DNA from: a virus
Reading direction: 5' to 3' (one strand)
DNA length: 49,090 bases
Virus record (IMG/VR): IMGVR_UViG_3300028597_000020
Span: 1-49,090 of that record
The notes beneath the pieces were generated by a model, which did not search any database, had not been told where the DNA came from, and worked only from the letters and a program-made list of their open reading frames with translations. The position numbers were made by a program, and so were the translations under genes. Positions 1-7,021 of the stretch are shown in pieces. The stretch's first letter is position 1. Every line of letters begins with the position of its first letter.

Positions 1-150
1 GCCCCATGCAATTTGCATCTTTGTCTCCTTTGCGCTGAGCGCAGCTTCTAAAGCGGCACGGGAACCATTTCCCCATTTGCCATCTACGTCGAGTTTGTAG
101 AAGCCCTCGTCTTTAAGGACTTGTTGCAACTTACGAATAACCTCTGTCAT
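1..150 (-). CDS. Peptidoglycan-binding lysin, N-terminal part (cut by window edge)
   Basis: This gene reads leftward off the window, so only the first 50 residues are visible. They begin MTEVIRKLQQVL and continue with the KLDVDGKWGNGSRAAL pattern. That is the helix, Asp-Gly-x-x-Gly turn and helix of a PG_binding_1 domain, which anchors hydrolases to peptidoglycan. Jumbo phage endolysins (the phiKZ gp144 type) carry this domain at the N-terminus and a catalytic domain after it, so an endolysin is the likely full product. The catalytic part is outside the window. The start is supported by a GGGGGTG ribosome site a few bases upstream. The gene is divergent from the one at 268. A stand-alone binding protein cannot be excluded. 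Confidence 0.8.
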   Translation of the reverse strand, partial: MTEVIRKLQQVLKDEGFYKLDVDGKWGNGSRAALEAALSAKETKMQIAWG

Positions 151-267
151 GAGCACCCCCTTAAAGAGTCAAAGGATAAGTCTTGATTATATAGGGAACA
201 CGACGCTAAAACCATTGGCGTGGATCAGTCGACACCCTACCTCCGTAACTAATCGAGAACACCACTC

Positions 268-1617
268 ATGACTCAAGTAAACATCGTCGTGTCCGAACAC
301 GCATTCAAGCCACTCATTCATATCAACGATTTGAAAACCGTGGAAACCGCTGTACATAAACTCCTGTGCATGGACAGTCTGCCGGAGCCGCAACAAAAAG
401 AACTGTCGAACGACATTCTCTACCACTGGGTAGAAGACACTGGCGAGAATGGTCGCCACTGTGTTGCCCCACTGGTACACGTGCTGGTAAGCGAGCGCTT
501 GACTGCCATCTTCGCCAGCATGATGGAAGAACCGTTTATGTGCCATGTAATGCCGGCTGAGTCTACGCCGCGTAGCATGGACTGGATTCTGGTTCTGCAC
601 TTCGATGCCTTTAAGCGCATCCAAGACATGGCCTTCACCGAGAGCCGCAAACTGCTGACCGCAGACGCGAGCATCGAGAAGTTCATCCACGATCGCGTTG
701 TCATCACCAAGGACTCTGTGCGTCCGAATGAATGCTACGCCATCACTCGTGACGTAGTGCGCGCCCCACTGACCTCGCCGAAGTGGAAGACCGCCCATGT
801 CTCCTACGACGGCGCCACCATCAATGTGTGGCAAGCCAACGCCCTGCAGAAGTACGCCACCAAGGCGGCTATCTCTGGTTGCGGGTCAGGTGGGGTTGAC
901 GAGGCCGTCCGTGAAGCCAACGCTGCTAGCGAACGCATTCGCAAGATTGGCGCTGGCGAGCGTCTGTTCATTGTCTATCCAGCCGATGACGATGAAAAGC
1001 GGATGAACGTTCTGCGCGGTACCGGTCGAGATGTACTGGAAGCCATGCGCATTGCCAAGTTCTCTGACCTGATCCTGTTCTTCTCCCAGGCAGGCGAACT
1101 GCGCTACGTCTGTGATCCAGAAGGTCATCTGATTGATACGTCGGTCGGTGCTGGTGCCGAAATCGCAGACGCCGCTGCCAGCGCAGGTAAGCACGTTGAT
1201 GGTAGTGGTATCATCGCTGTCCCAGGCAACAGGGTACATGTCACCCGCATTCATCCTGTGGGTTCCGAGCTGCGCGAAGAAGCTGCGGCATTGAAAGGTG
1301 CTATTGCCCACTATCGTGGGATGGTGGATGGCGACGACACAAACTCTACCCCAGTACCTGGCATGTGGCAGGGTACGCCCGTGACCTACGAGTACGCACC
1401 GTTTACTCAGACAGTGCGAGACAAGCTGGGAACCTACCTGACCGAGGCTGCCAAAGACCTTGGTATGGTCCTGATGTTCTACCGAGACTCTGGTCGATCG
1501 TTCCAGTTCATTCTGTGTACTGACCGCGAGGGTAATGAGATCAGTTCCACTCAGGGTATCGGCAACGATATCGCCAAAGCCTTCGGCGGTGTCTGTGGTC
1601 GACCTGCCCGTAAGTAA
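268..1617 (+). CDS. Unknown 449-residue protein
   Basis: A long open frame with the codon character of its neighbours encodes 449 residues with no signal peptide or membrane segment, so it is probably cytoplasmic. I recognise no family. Two halves can be described: an N-terminal part of about 210 residues ending in a Gly-rich turn (SGCGSGG), and a C-terminal part rich in alternating beta/alpha pattern. The start lacks a strong Shine-Dalgarno; GAGAACACCACTC precedes the ATG. It is the first rightward gene after a divergent intergenic region of 117 bases and is closed by the hairpin at 1638-1668. Confidence 0.85.
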   Translation: MTQVNIVVSEHAFKPLIHINDLKTVETAVHKLLCMDSLPEPQQKELSNDILYHWVEDTGENGRHCVAPLVHVLVSERLTAIFASMMEEPFMCHVMPAESTPRSMDWILVLHFDAFKRIQDMAFTESRKLLTADASIEKFIHDRVVITKDSVRPNECYAITRDVVRAPLTSPKWKTAHVSYDGATINVWQANALQKYATKAAISGCGSGGVDEAVREANAASERIRKIGAGERLFIVYPADDDEKRMNVLRGTGRDVLEAMRIAKFSDLILFFSQAGELRYVCDPEGHLIDTSVGAGAEIADAAASAGKHVDGSGIIAVPGNRVHVTRIHPVGSELREEAAALKGAIAHYRGMVDGDDTNSTPVPGMWQGTPVTYEYAPFTQTVRDKLGTYLTEAAKDLGMVLMFYRDSGRSFQFILCTDREGNEISSTQGIGNDIAKAFGGVCGRPARK

Positions 1618-1637
1618 GTAATACCACGCCAATGGCG

Positions 1638-1668
1638 CTCCCTAGCCTCCGAAAGGGGGCTAGGGGGT
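1638..1668 (+). terminator. GC hairpin terminator after the 449-residue gene
   Basis: The arms CCCTAGCCTCC and GGGGGCTAGGG close around a GAAA loop. An outer AATGGC/GCCATT stem and the tail TATGCC follow, the same layout as at many other gene ends in this window. There is no T run, so factor-independent termination is inferred from structure and position. Confidence 0.7.
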
Positions 1669-1684
1669 GTATGCCATTATACCG

Positions 1685-1741
1685 GATTTAACTATATTTG
1701 GAACCTATATTACTCACATGAAGAGAAGGAATAAGCCTTCT
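1685..1741 (+). promoter_or_regulatory. Candidate phage early promoter with leader hairpin
   Basis: The segment GATTTAACTA (1685) followed 21 bases later by TATATTAC (1706-1713) is repeated with the same spacing at 4919-4947. TATATTAC is, as I recall, the conserved core of phiKZ early promoters read by the virion RNA polymerase, whose genes lie in this window. Just downstream GAAGG/CCTTC (1725-1740) can form a hairpin around AATAAG, which would sit at the 5' end of the transcript. It would drive the small genes from 1768 onward. Confidence 0.65.
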
Positions 1742-1767
1742 TGACGTTACTATGAATGGAGTCTATC

Positions 1768-1911
1768 ATGCTTAAACATTTCACGGTTCCCGCTATCTTC
1801 TTGGCAGTCGGTGCTACTGTCTGCCTGTTCTTCGCAAGCCTTGAACCTGCTACTCAGGATCGGGTTGCATATGAGTCCCCACAGGCTGCAATCGCGGCTA
1901 GCTTTAAATAA
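1768..1911 (+). CDS. Small membrane protein, 47 residues
   Basis: The frame encodes MLKHFTVPAIFLAVGATVCL and then a short polar tail ending in SFK. The first 25 residues are one hydrophobic segment, so this is a single-pass membrane peptide or a secreted peptide with an uncleaved signal. GGAG lies seven bases before the ATG. The stop codon overlaps the AAGGAG ribosome site of the next gene, so the two are probably translated together. It is the first gene after the promoter at 1685. No family is recognised. Confidence 0.65.
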   Translation: MLKHFTVPAIFLAVGATVCLFFASLEPATQDRVAYESPQAAIAASFK

Positions 1912-1923
1912 GGAGCTGGTAAC

Positions 1924-2244
1924 ATGGATGATGTAGCAGTAACCATTATAGCCGGCATGAGCTGGCTGACTGTAATGGTCATGTTGTATTCGCGGGTTGT
2001 CCGATTGCTGGCAAAGATCGGCGCCCGCAGAGTTACTCAATCGAAAGAGGGTAACCTGAGTCTGGTGGTTTGGAATAACGTTCACAACCGTACCGAACGC
2101 ATCCAAGTCAACACCACCCTTCCGCTCAACAAGGACTCCCGCATCATTCGAGCTGTACGACTGTGGGGGATAGTAAGGCGGAAAAGCATTATTGAGATCG
2201 CAGAACAAGGTGGCGAAAACCGCGTTCTGTTCAAGACCTACTAA
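1924..2244 (+). CDS. Unknown small membrane protein, 106 residues
   Basis: Residues about 4-26 form a hydrophobic segment (VAVTIIAGMSWLTVMVMLY), followed by a basic stretch RLLAKIGARR, which predicts an N-out/C-in single-pass protein. The remaining 75 residues are a polar, beta-rich domain. AAGGAG precedes the ATG at good spacing, and the gene follows the 47-residue gene by 12 bases. The layout (membrane anchor plus small beta domain) resembles the genes at 5013 and 7022. Function unknown. Confidence 0.8.
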   Translation: MDDVAVTIIAGMSWLTVMVMLYSRVVRLLAKIGARRVTQSKEGNLSLVVWNNVHNRTERIQVNTTLPLNKDSRIIRAVRLWGIVRRKSIIEIAEQGGENRVLFKTY

Positions 2245-2254
2245 GGAGCAAAAA

Positions 2255-3010
2255 ATGAGAAGAGCAATGGGACTTCTGTTCGGAGTCATTGGTGGCGTGG
2301 TTATCTTTGCCATGATGGTTTCTGACACGCCGCGCCAGCAGGCCTTGGTAATTGCGTATGTCCTGGCATTCGGCTGCTTCATCGCCGGGATCTACATCAA
2401 CTCCTTGCAGAAGGCGTTGGACGATGCCTGGGAAGGTAGCGATGTACGGGACAAGCGTATCCAGAAGCTAGGCAAGCAGATGCAGGATCAGCTGGATGAG
2501 TCAGAGCGCCTGCATCGTGACCTGCGAATTGCCCGCGAGGATATCGCCGACGGTAAAACCGTACGAATCGCGCTGTCTCAGGAGGTCCGCGACAAGGCCC
2601 TCATCATCCGGCGCCTGAACATCATTCTGCAGGAGCATGGCATTGATACCACAGCTGCCAACATCCTGCCGTCTGCCGCTGGTGGAGACGCCCTGGCCAG
2701 TGCCCGCATGTCTCGTGGTAATCCGGTTCCACCGCCACCGATGCCTGCTCATCTTAGCACCCATCGTGTGAACATGGCAAGTTCTCGCCCGGCGTCTGCC
2801 CCGGTACACGACAACAGCGGTGACCTGTTGACTGGCGTGGCTCTGGGTATGCTGCTGGCAGATGATCCGGCGCCAGCGCCGGCGCCGGCTTACTGTGCAC
2901 CAGAACCAACCCGCAGTGAACCAGCCTGCTCGCCTTCCCGCGATACCGATTACGGTGGCAGCAGCGACAGCGGTAGCAGCAGCGATTCCGGCGGTAGTTC
3001 TGGCGACTAA
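2255..3010 (+). CDS. Two-pass membrane protein with coiled coil and Ser/Gly tail
   Basis: The ATG at 2255 has AAGGAG before it and gives 251 residues. Residues about 5-23 and 29-49 are hydrophobic, giving a membrane hairpin. Residues about 55-130 are a charged heptad-like coiled coil. A Pro-rich linker follows, with a PAPAPA stretch, and the protein ends in a low-complexity tail rich in Ser, Gly and Asp (YGGSSDSGSSSD and similar). I know no specific homologue. The topology suggests an inner-membrane protein whose coiled coil and tail face the cytoplasm. Confidence 0.85.
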   Translation: MRRAMGLLFGVIGGVVIFAMMVSDTPRQQALVIAYVLAFGCFIAGIYINSLQKALDDAWEGSDVRDKRIQKLGKQMQDQLDESERLHRDLRIAREDIADGKTVRIALSQEVRDKALIIRRLNIILQEHGIDTTAANILPSAAGGDALASARMSRGNPVPPPPMPAHLSTHRVNMASSRPASAPVHDNSGDLLTGVALGMLLADDPAPAPAPAYCAPEPTRSEPACSPSRDTDYGGSSDSGSSSDSGGSSGD

Positions 3011-3022
3011 CCCCACCCCCTC

Positions 3023-3046
3023 GGTCCACGGGATTTCCCGTGGACC
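3023..3046 (+). terminator. Hairpin terminator
   Basis: GGTCCACGGG pairs perfectly with CCCGTGGACC around a four-base loop and is followed by TTATGCC, the tail seen after many hairpins in this window. Confidence 0.75.
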
Positions 3047-3075
3047 TTATGCCCACAGCTCTAAGGAGAGTTATT

Positions 3076-3825
3076 ATGACCGCACCACTTCCAGGCCACG
3101 TACGTGAACTGCGTGCCGAAGACCAATGCCCTTGCCAGTACGATGAGTGCAAGGCCCACGCCACCCACGAGTATTGCACAGAGGCTGACTCGATGGGTGA
3201 AGAGTGGCTTCCCCTCTGCGAAACCCACATCGAGCAATTCCGCATCGATGCTGCACAGGATTGTATCGCCTCCTGTGATTGGTGTAAAGCAGAGAATGTA
3301 GTAGTGGCTCCTTTCCGCGACTTCGAAGAAGGTACCCACGGTCCCGTATACGACGTTTGTGAAGTATGTCGGGGTAAAGCCATTGACCGCGCTAACGAAG
3401 AGGCTAATCAGTCCTTTGACGGCGATGACGACTTTGCTGAGATGCCGGAGCTGGAGGACGACAGCATTCTCGACATGTGGGACGATGAACAGGCGGAACT
3501 CGAACGCGACCCAGAGTACCTCGCCGACATGCTTATCAAGGCCAGCACCTTGCCACTGAATCCAATTCTACCAGGTGACAACAGTGTCTGCAAGCACTTT
3601 AACCTGATCGGTCCACAACTGGTAGAAGGGCAGCTTGGCTTCTCTGCGCACTGGTCAGACGGTATCCAGGTCGTTATCGCACTGGACCTCGAACTGGGGG
3701 TTCTGTTCTGGCGCGTCCACTTCCCCTACGACTTTTACTTTGTCCACATCGCCCAACGCATGGAGCGTGTCACCCAGCGCATCGTTGCCATGGGTTTCTG
3801 CGTTAAAGAAATCGAAGAACTTTGA
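3076..3825 (+). CDS. Cys-rich putative zinc-binding protein, 249 residues
   Basis: The ATG at 3076 is chosen because AAGGAGAG precedes it; a longer frame has no ribosome site. The first 110 residues hold many paired cysteines and histidines: CPCQYDEC, H-x-x-H-x-x-C, LCETH, CDWC and CEVC. This suggests two small zinc-binding modules. A very acidic stretch (FDGDDDFAEMPELEDD) follows, then a beta-rich C-terminal domain. The pattern is compatible with a regulator or nucleic-acid-binding protein, but no family is assigned. It begins a three-gene unit that continues to 4906. Confidence 0.85.
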   Translation: MTAPLPGHVRELRAEDQCPCQYDECKAHATHEYCTEADSMGEEWLPLCETHIEQFRIDAAQDCIASCDWCKAENVVVAPFRDFEEGTHGPVYDVCEVCRGKAIDRANEEANQSFDGDDDFAEMPELEDDSILDMWDDEQAELERDPEYLADMLIKASTLPLNPILPGDNSVCKHFNLIGPQLVEGQLGFSAHWSDGIQVVIALDLELGVLFWRVHFPYDFYFVHIAQRMERVTQRIVAMGFCVKEIEEL

Positions 3826-3836
3826 GGAGTATACAC

Positions 3837-4622
3837 ATGCAAAACCAAGAATGCAAGCCTGACCTGCTGTTCACCCTCTGCATGCACTGCGACGTGGTTA
3901 ACATCGAAGCCAACCACCACCGCAACGTTTACGACACCGCAGAGAAACGCCTGACCGACCTACGCAAGGGCGGTCTGGAGATTACCGACGAGGCCTTCCA
4001 GCGCATCCTCACCGGTAAGGATCTGTTCGAGCTGGACTTCTACCCACAGAACGCCTGTGAGGGCCTGCAGCTGGTGGGGGAGGATCTGGAGTCCATCCTC
4101 AAGCAGGCCATTCTCATCGCCCGTCCTTGGGCCTTGGCGAATGACCCAGAAGAGTTGGCCGCTACCGCTGATGAGCCTTATGGTACCCCAACCACAGGGG
4201 AGAATGCAACCACTGATTTCTTGCGCATCGTGGAGCTTACCAAAGCTGGCGCTGGCTTCTCCATGAACCAGCACCGCACTGGCGAGGTTGGCGAACCTAT
4301 CGGCAAAGATGGTGGCTACGTCTACCGTCAACAAACCGCACGCGATGCTCTGGAGGTCAAGTCTTGGGCCGACGACGACATCGAACGGGGCATCGAGGAA
4401 GGCAAGTATGATGCCATGATCGAGGAGGATACAATCATCGACGCCTACTCCTACCTCAACACCCCCGTCGGTTCCTACGATGTATTCCATCTTAACATCA
4501 GGCCATGCCTGCGTCAACTGCGAGAGATAGTTGAAAACGCATCCGTCGAGGTGGTATACTCTGGCGGGTTGAATGTCCACATGGACAAGGTAGGTGAGTT
4601 CCTCGGTAAGGAGAAAGAATGA
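3837..4622 (+). CDS. Unknown 261-residue protein
   Basis: The ATG at 3837 follows GAGGAG. The protein is acidic and soluble. It starts with a Cys-rich segment (CKPDLLFTLCMHC) like its upstream neighbour, then a helical region and a central segment with FSMNQHRTGEVGEPIG. I recognise no family. It lies 11 bases after the Cys-rich gene, and its stop overlaps the start of the GIY-YIG gene by four bases, so the three are translationally coupled. Confidence 0.8.
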   Translation: MQNQECKPDLLFTLCMHCDVVNIEANHHRNVYDTAEKRLTDLRKGGLEITDEAFQRILTGKDLFELDFYPQNACEGLQLVGEDLESILKQAILIARPWALANDPEELAATADEPYGTPTTGENATTDFLRIVELTKAGAGFSMNQHRTGEVGEPIGKDGGYVYRQQTARDALEVKSWADDDIERGIEEGKYDAMIEEDTIIDAYSYLNTPVGSYDVFHLNIRPCLRQLREIVENASVEVVYSGGLNVHMDKVGEFLGKEKE

Positions 4623-4906
4623 GGCTAAAGCAGGAGGCGGGCTTTTACACACTTGTGCATAAGCCCACAGGTAAGGTATACTTCGGCTACTCCGCCAATG
4701 TGTGTAGACGGGTATATCACCACGCCCACGGTGTGCGCAATGGGGTTCACAGTAATCCCATCATGCGCCGTCTAGGGCGTAACTGGCGAGAGTACAAGGT
4801 CGTGGTTACTTACATGTCCTTGGAGGAGGCTCAAGCGTGGGCGCTCAAGTACAATACGCTTTTCCGTGAATCGGATCAGTGTATGAGTAAGCCAAAAAGA
4901 AGTTGA
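4619..4906 (+). CDS. GIY-YIG nuclease-domain protein, 95 residues
   Basis: The fold signature is visible: GFY at residues 8-10, VYFG at 20-23, the ANVCRRVYHH helix with the conserved Arg (R31) and His, and the NGVHSNPIM segment typical of phage GIY-YIG proteins. SLEEAQAWALKYN supplies the metal-binding Glu (E69 or E70). The family cleaves DNA with a divalent metal. The protein is little more than the catalytic domain, with no DNA-recognition module. It could be a small homing-type or host-DNA nuclease, or act with a partner. The start overlaps the upstream stop as ATGA. Confidence 0.8.
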   Translation: MRLKQEAGFYTLVHKPTGKVYFGYSANVCRRVYHHAHGVRNGVHSNPIMRRLGRNWREYKVVVTYMSLEEAQAWALKYNTLFRESDQCMSKPKRS

Positions 4907-4918
4907 TGCTGGGGGCTT

Positions 4919-4975
4919 GATTTAACTAGATTTCAGGCCTATAATACCCACGTGAATAAGGAAGAATAAACTTCT
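4919..4975 (+). promoter_or_regulatory. Candidate phage early promoter with leader hairpin
   Basis: This is the second copy of the element at 1685. GATTTAACTA starts at 4919 and TATAATAC lies at 4940-4947, again 21 bases on. CAC-TGAA and AATAA-C-TTCT are also kept. The leader pairs GAAG (4961-4964) with CTTC (4971-4974) around AATAAA; the stem bases differ from the first copy but still pair. It sits immediately before the run of small genes that starts at 5013. Confidence 0.65.
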
Positions 4976-4993
4976 CTGTTCACTTATAACCAA

Positions 4994-5006
4994 GTCCTAG
5001 GAGGAC
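4994..5006 (+). promoter_or_regulatory. Shine-Dalgarno palindrome (copy 1)
   Basis: GTCCT-AGG-AGGAC places the ribosome site AGGAGG inside a 5-bp hairpin, seven bases before the ATG at 5013. Five similar sites follow downstream. Confidence 0.6.
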
Positions 5007-5012
5007 AAAGAA

Positions 5013-5387
5013 ATGGATGCAAGCATCATGCTGGAAACTGCGAAACTGTTCGCAGCTGTGATTGGGGTCTTCGGGGCTACTTGGGGACTGGCCTATGTGG
5101 CTCGCTGGCTGCAAAGCCGAGGCACCAATTACAATGGCACCTTTGTTGGCACCACCTACGAGTACGGTCAAACGTGGGTCGAGGTGGCTAAGGGTGGCGG
5201 CTATCGCCGCTACAACCTTAAGGTCCAATACAAGATGATGCCTTTCGGTGATAAGTTCTGGCTGATGCAGGAAGTCTGGAATCAAGCTAGGTTGCAGGTG
5301 CTGGAAAAGAATCTGGGTGCGTTGGTTAACATCCAATTCGAAAACTGCAATTACCAGCTTGACATGGATCTGAAAGTCTCGCTATAA
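5013..5387 (+). CDS. Unknown small membrane protein, 124 residues
   Basis: Residues about 9-31 are hydrophobic (LFAAVIGVFGATWGLAYVA) and are followed by basic residues, so the protein should be anchored in the inner membrane with the rest on the cytoplasmic side. The C-terminal 85 residues are beta-rich and polar. It is the first gene after the promoter at 4919. The architecture matches the genes at 1924 and 7022. No family recognised. Confidence 0.8.
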   Translation: MDASIMLETAKLFAAVIGVFGATWGLAYVARWLQSRGTNYNGTFVGTTYEYGQTWVEVAKGGGYRRYNLKVQYKMMPFGDKFWLMQEVWNQARLQVLEKNLGALVNIQFENCNYQLDMDLKVSL

Positions 5388-5396
5388 TCGATACAC

Positions 5397-5424
5397 CCCA
5401 ACCCCCTAATCCTTGGGGGTTGGG
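5397..5424 (+). terminator. Hairpin terminator
   Basis: CCCAACCCCC pairs with GGGGGTTGGG around an eight-base loop and is followed by TATTCT. It lies directly after the 124-residue gene. Confidence 0.7.
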
Positions 5425-5433
5425 TATTCTCAA

Positions 5434-5446
5434 GTCCTAGGAGGAC
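5434..5446 (+). promoter_or_regulatory. Shine-Dalgarno palindrome (copy 2)
   Basis: GTCCT-AGG-AGGAC precedes the ATG at 5450 by three bases. The 17 bases around it are identical to copies 1 and 4. Confidence 0.6.
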
Positions 5447-5449
5447 AAC

Positions 5450-6028
5450 ATGCCTAAAGTTACCGTTCTGAATGCCGCAAAGAAACTCTTCCTCTACGAA
5501 TCCACCATTGCTGAGGAAATGGCAATGGTCCCCGGTGCGGATGAAGAGGCTACTCTGAATGCCTTGGCGGCTGTGTGTGGCTGTGCTATGATGCACGTCA
5601 CGGAGGAGCTGCTCGCAGTGGTTCGCGAGAAGACCCCAACCAGCCCGATCACTGAAGCTGGTAACTACATCATCCTCATTGAGGAGTTTGTAAGTGCCCT
5701 CAATGAAGAAGAGCGCCGCGCTGTAATCGCTCACGAGATTGGTCATCTGGACCACGCTCACCTGGAAGGCCAATCAGGTATCGTTCTGCAACTGCAGTTC
5801 GAACTGGAAGCCGATCAGGCTGCTGTAAAAGAAGTTGGCAAGGCTGCTATGGCTGGCGCTATCGTTAAGCTGATTAATCGCTCACACGACATCCAGCAAG
5901 AGTTCCTCGCCCAGCACGGCGCTAGTCGTGAAATGAATTTCTTCAAAGACGTTCACTTCATCGAGGAAAGTCGTCAGGCCTGCATGAACCACGAGATTGT
6001 TGTGGCTCGTCTGCAAGCTTTGCAGTAA
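5450..6028 (+). CDS. Minimal HEXXH zinc metallopeptidase (M48-like)
   Basis: The 192-residue protein has AHEIGH with H95, E96 and H99, and downstream ELEADQAAV, where E120 fits the third zinc ligand of the Glu-type gluzincins (M48-like EAD motif). There is no membrane segment or signal peptide, so it would act in the cytoplasm, unlike most M48 enzymes. The N-terminal 80 residues are the strand-helix part that precedes HEXXH in small peptidases. The catalytic residues are complete, so it is probably active. Substrate is unknown; processing a host or phage protein early in infection is an inference from its place among the small early genes. Confidence 0.8.
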   Translation: MPKVTVLNAAKKLFLYESTIAEEMAMVPGADEEATLNALAAVCGCAMMHVTEELLAVVREKTPTSPITEAGNYIILIEEFVSALNEEERRAVIAHEIGHLDHAHLEGQSGIVLQLQFELEADQAAVKEVGKAAMAGAIVKLINRSHDIQQEFLAQHGASREMNFFKDVHFIEESRQACMNHEIVVARLQALQ

Positions 6029-6034
6029 GCCCTA

Positions 6035-6054
6035 GGGCCTTCGCAAGAGGGCCC
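6035..6054 (+). terminator. Hairpin after the peptidase gene
   Basis: GGGCCT and AGGGCCC form a stem with one bulge around TCGCAAG, just after the stop codon. Confidence 0.5.
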
Positions 6055-6058
6055 GCTT

Positions 6059-6087
6059 CTATGCCGATTCATAGGGAGTCGGCATAG
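6059..6087 (+). repeat. TATGCC inverted repeat
   Basis: CTATGCCG and CGGCATAG form a perfect 8-bp stem around a 13-base loop. It uses the same TATGCC word that flanks hairpins elsewhere in the window, here as its own stem. Confidence 0.55.
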
Positions 6088-6100
6088 CAGTATTCCCTAC

Positions 6101-6114
6101 GTCCTAAGGAGGAC
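6101..6114 (+). promoter_or_regulatory. Shine-Dalgarno palindrome (copy 3)
   Basis: GTCCT-AAGG-AGGAC precedes the ATG at 6120. The loop is one base longer than in copies 1 and 2 but the stem is the same. Confidence 0.6.
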
Positions 6115-6119
6115 ACGTT

Positions 6120-6413
6120 ATGATCCGCAATTTCCTGAATGCCGCTTTCGCTACTGCGAAAGTGAAGAGTATCGCTCTGCGCCACGACGTGGCCGATGCG
6201 AAGACTTTCGTTGAGACCCGCATGCCTAACGGCGTGCTGCGTCGTCACCAGCTGGACCTCACCGTCCGCAAGTTCCTGAACCCAAGCGAGGGGCTGGAAC
6301 AAGTGGTGGTGTGGAAAGCCCTGCAAGCCATGCTTAAAAGCAATAGCTCGCTGGGTGAGTTGGCTTACGTCTGCTACAACGGCAATGTATTTGCTGTTGA
6401 CAGCGCCCGCTAA
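6120..6413 (+). CDS. Unknown 97-residue protein, possible paralogue of 7022
   Basis: A small soluble protein. Its C-terminal half (VRKFLNPSEGLEQ, then VCYNGNVFAV) resembles the C-terminal half of the gene at 7022 (VKLYKFHNAKALRQ, then VCYQGQIYSF), with the same spacing class, so the two may be paralogues. Here the N-terminal membrane anchor is absent. It is a single-gene unit between two hairpins. Function unknown. Confidence 0.75.
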   Translation: MIRNFLNAAFATAKVKSIALRHDVADAKTFVETRMPNGVLRRHQLDLTVRKFLNPSEGLEQVVVWKALQAMLKSNSSLGELAYVCYNGNVFAVDSAR

Positions 6414-6432
6414 CTAACGCATAATAGCGTCA

Positions 6433-6462
6433 CCCCAGCCAAGCAATCCCGCAAGGCTGGGG
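6433..6462 (+). terminator. Hairpin terminator
   Basis: CCCCAGCC and GGCTGGGG form a perfect 8-bp stem with a 14-base loop, followed by AATCTT. Confidence 0.65.
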
Positions 6463-6471
6463 AATCTTAAA

Positions 6472-6484
6472 GTCCTAGGAGGAC
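6472..6484 (+). promoter_or_regulatory. Shine-Dalgarno palindrome (copy 4)
   Basis: GTCCT-AGG-AGGAC precedes the ATG at 6488 by three bases. Confidence 0.6.
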
Positions 6485-6487
6485 AAC

Positions 6488-6961
6488 ATGAAAGTAACCG
6501 CTAAGTTTGCTGTACTGGGTGACCTGCGTGCCATTCGCAAGGTTGCATTCGAAGGCCCGATGGTGATGAACCTGTTCCCCATCAACCAAATCAACGATGG
6601 CTGGTTCGCTCCTATCGCTGCCATGTACAGCCAGTTCGAATCCTACGCCCTGCGCGTAGAGAAGATGTTCGACGAGCTGATCAAGTTGGGTGGCGCTGAT
6701 CTGGTGGTGGAGATGCTGAACATCGGCCAGGATCTGAGCGGCGATCTGGGCTGGGCCAATGGGCGCTATGCACACGGCCTGCAGCACACCTTCCGCGTAC
6801 ATGACCGTGGGGTCAACCTGTCCATGGCCGCTGTCCACTTCACCGACTGGGCTTTCCAGATGGCGATGGACGAAGGCGAGTTGGGTCAACTGGATTTCGA
6901 GCACAAAGAGTTTGACGAATTCATTCAATCTCTACGTGACAACCTCGCCAAACTGAAGTAA
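6488..6961 (+). CDS. Unknown 157-residue protein
   Basis: A soluble, mildly acidic and largely helical protein with no recognised motif. The SD palindrome gives an unambiguous start. It forms a single-gene unit between hairpins, like its neighbours. Function unknown; an early host-interaction role is only suggested by location. Confidence 0.8.
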   Translation: MKVTAKFAVLGDLRAIRKVAFEGPMVMNLFPINQINDGWFAPIAAMYSQFESYALRVEKMFDELIKLGGADLVVEMLNIGQDLSGDLGWANGRYAHGLQHTFRVHDRGVNLSMAAVHFTDWAFQMAMDEGELGQLDFEHKEFDEFIQSLRDNLAKLK

Positions 6962-6970
6962 ACTGCAACA

Positions 6971-6996
6971 CGCCAGCCACGATAGTGTGGCTGGCG
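6971..6996 (+). terminator. Hairpin terminator
   Basis: CGCCAGCCAC and GTGGCTGGCG form a perfect 10-bp stem with loop GATAGT, followed by ATTC. Confidence 0.7.
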
Positions 6997-7003
6997 ATTC
7001 CCA

Positions 7004-7019
7004 GATCCTAAGGAGGATC
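7004..7019 (+). promoter_or_regulatory. Shine-Dalgarno palindrome (copy 5, compensatory change)
   Basis: GATCCT-AAGG-AGGATC has both arms changed relative to the other copies, yet it forms a 6-bp perfect stem. The paired change argues for selection on the hairpin. Confidence 0.65.
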
Positions 7020-7021
7020 AC

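Noticed and set aside
150-267. TTGATTATATAGG as a third early promoter before the gene at 268
   Set aside because: It is AT-rich but shares neither the GATTTAACTA box nor the 21-base spacing or leader hairpin of the two matched elements.
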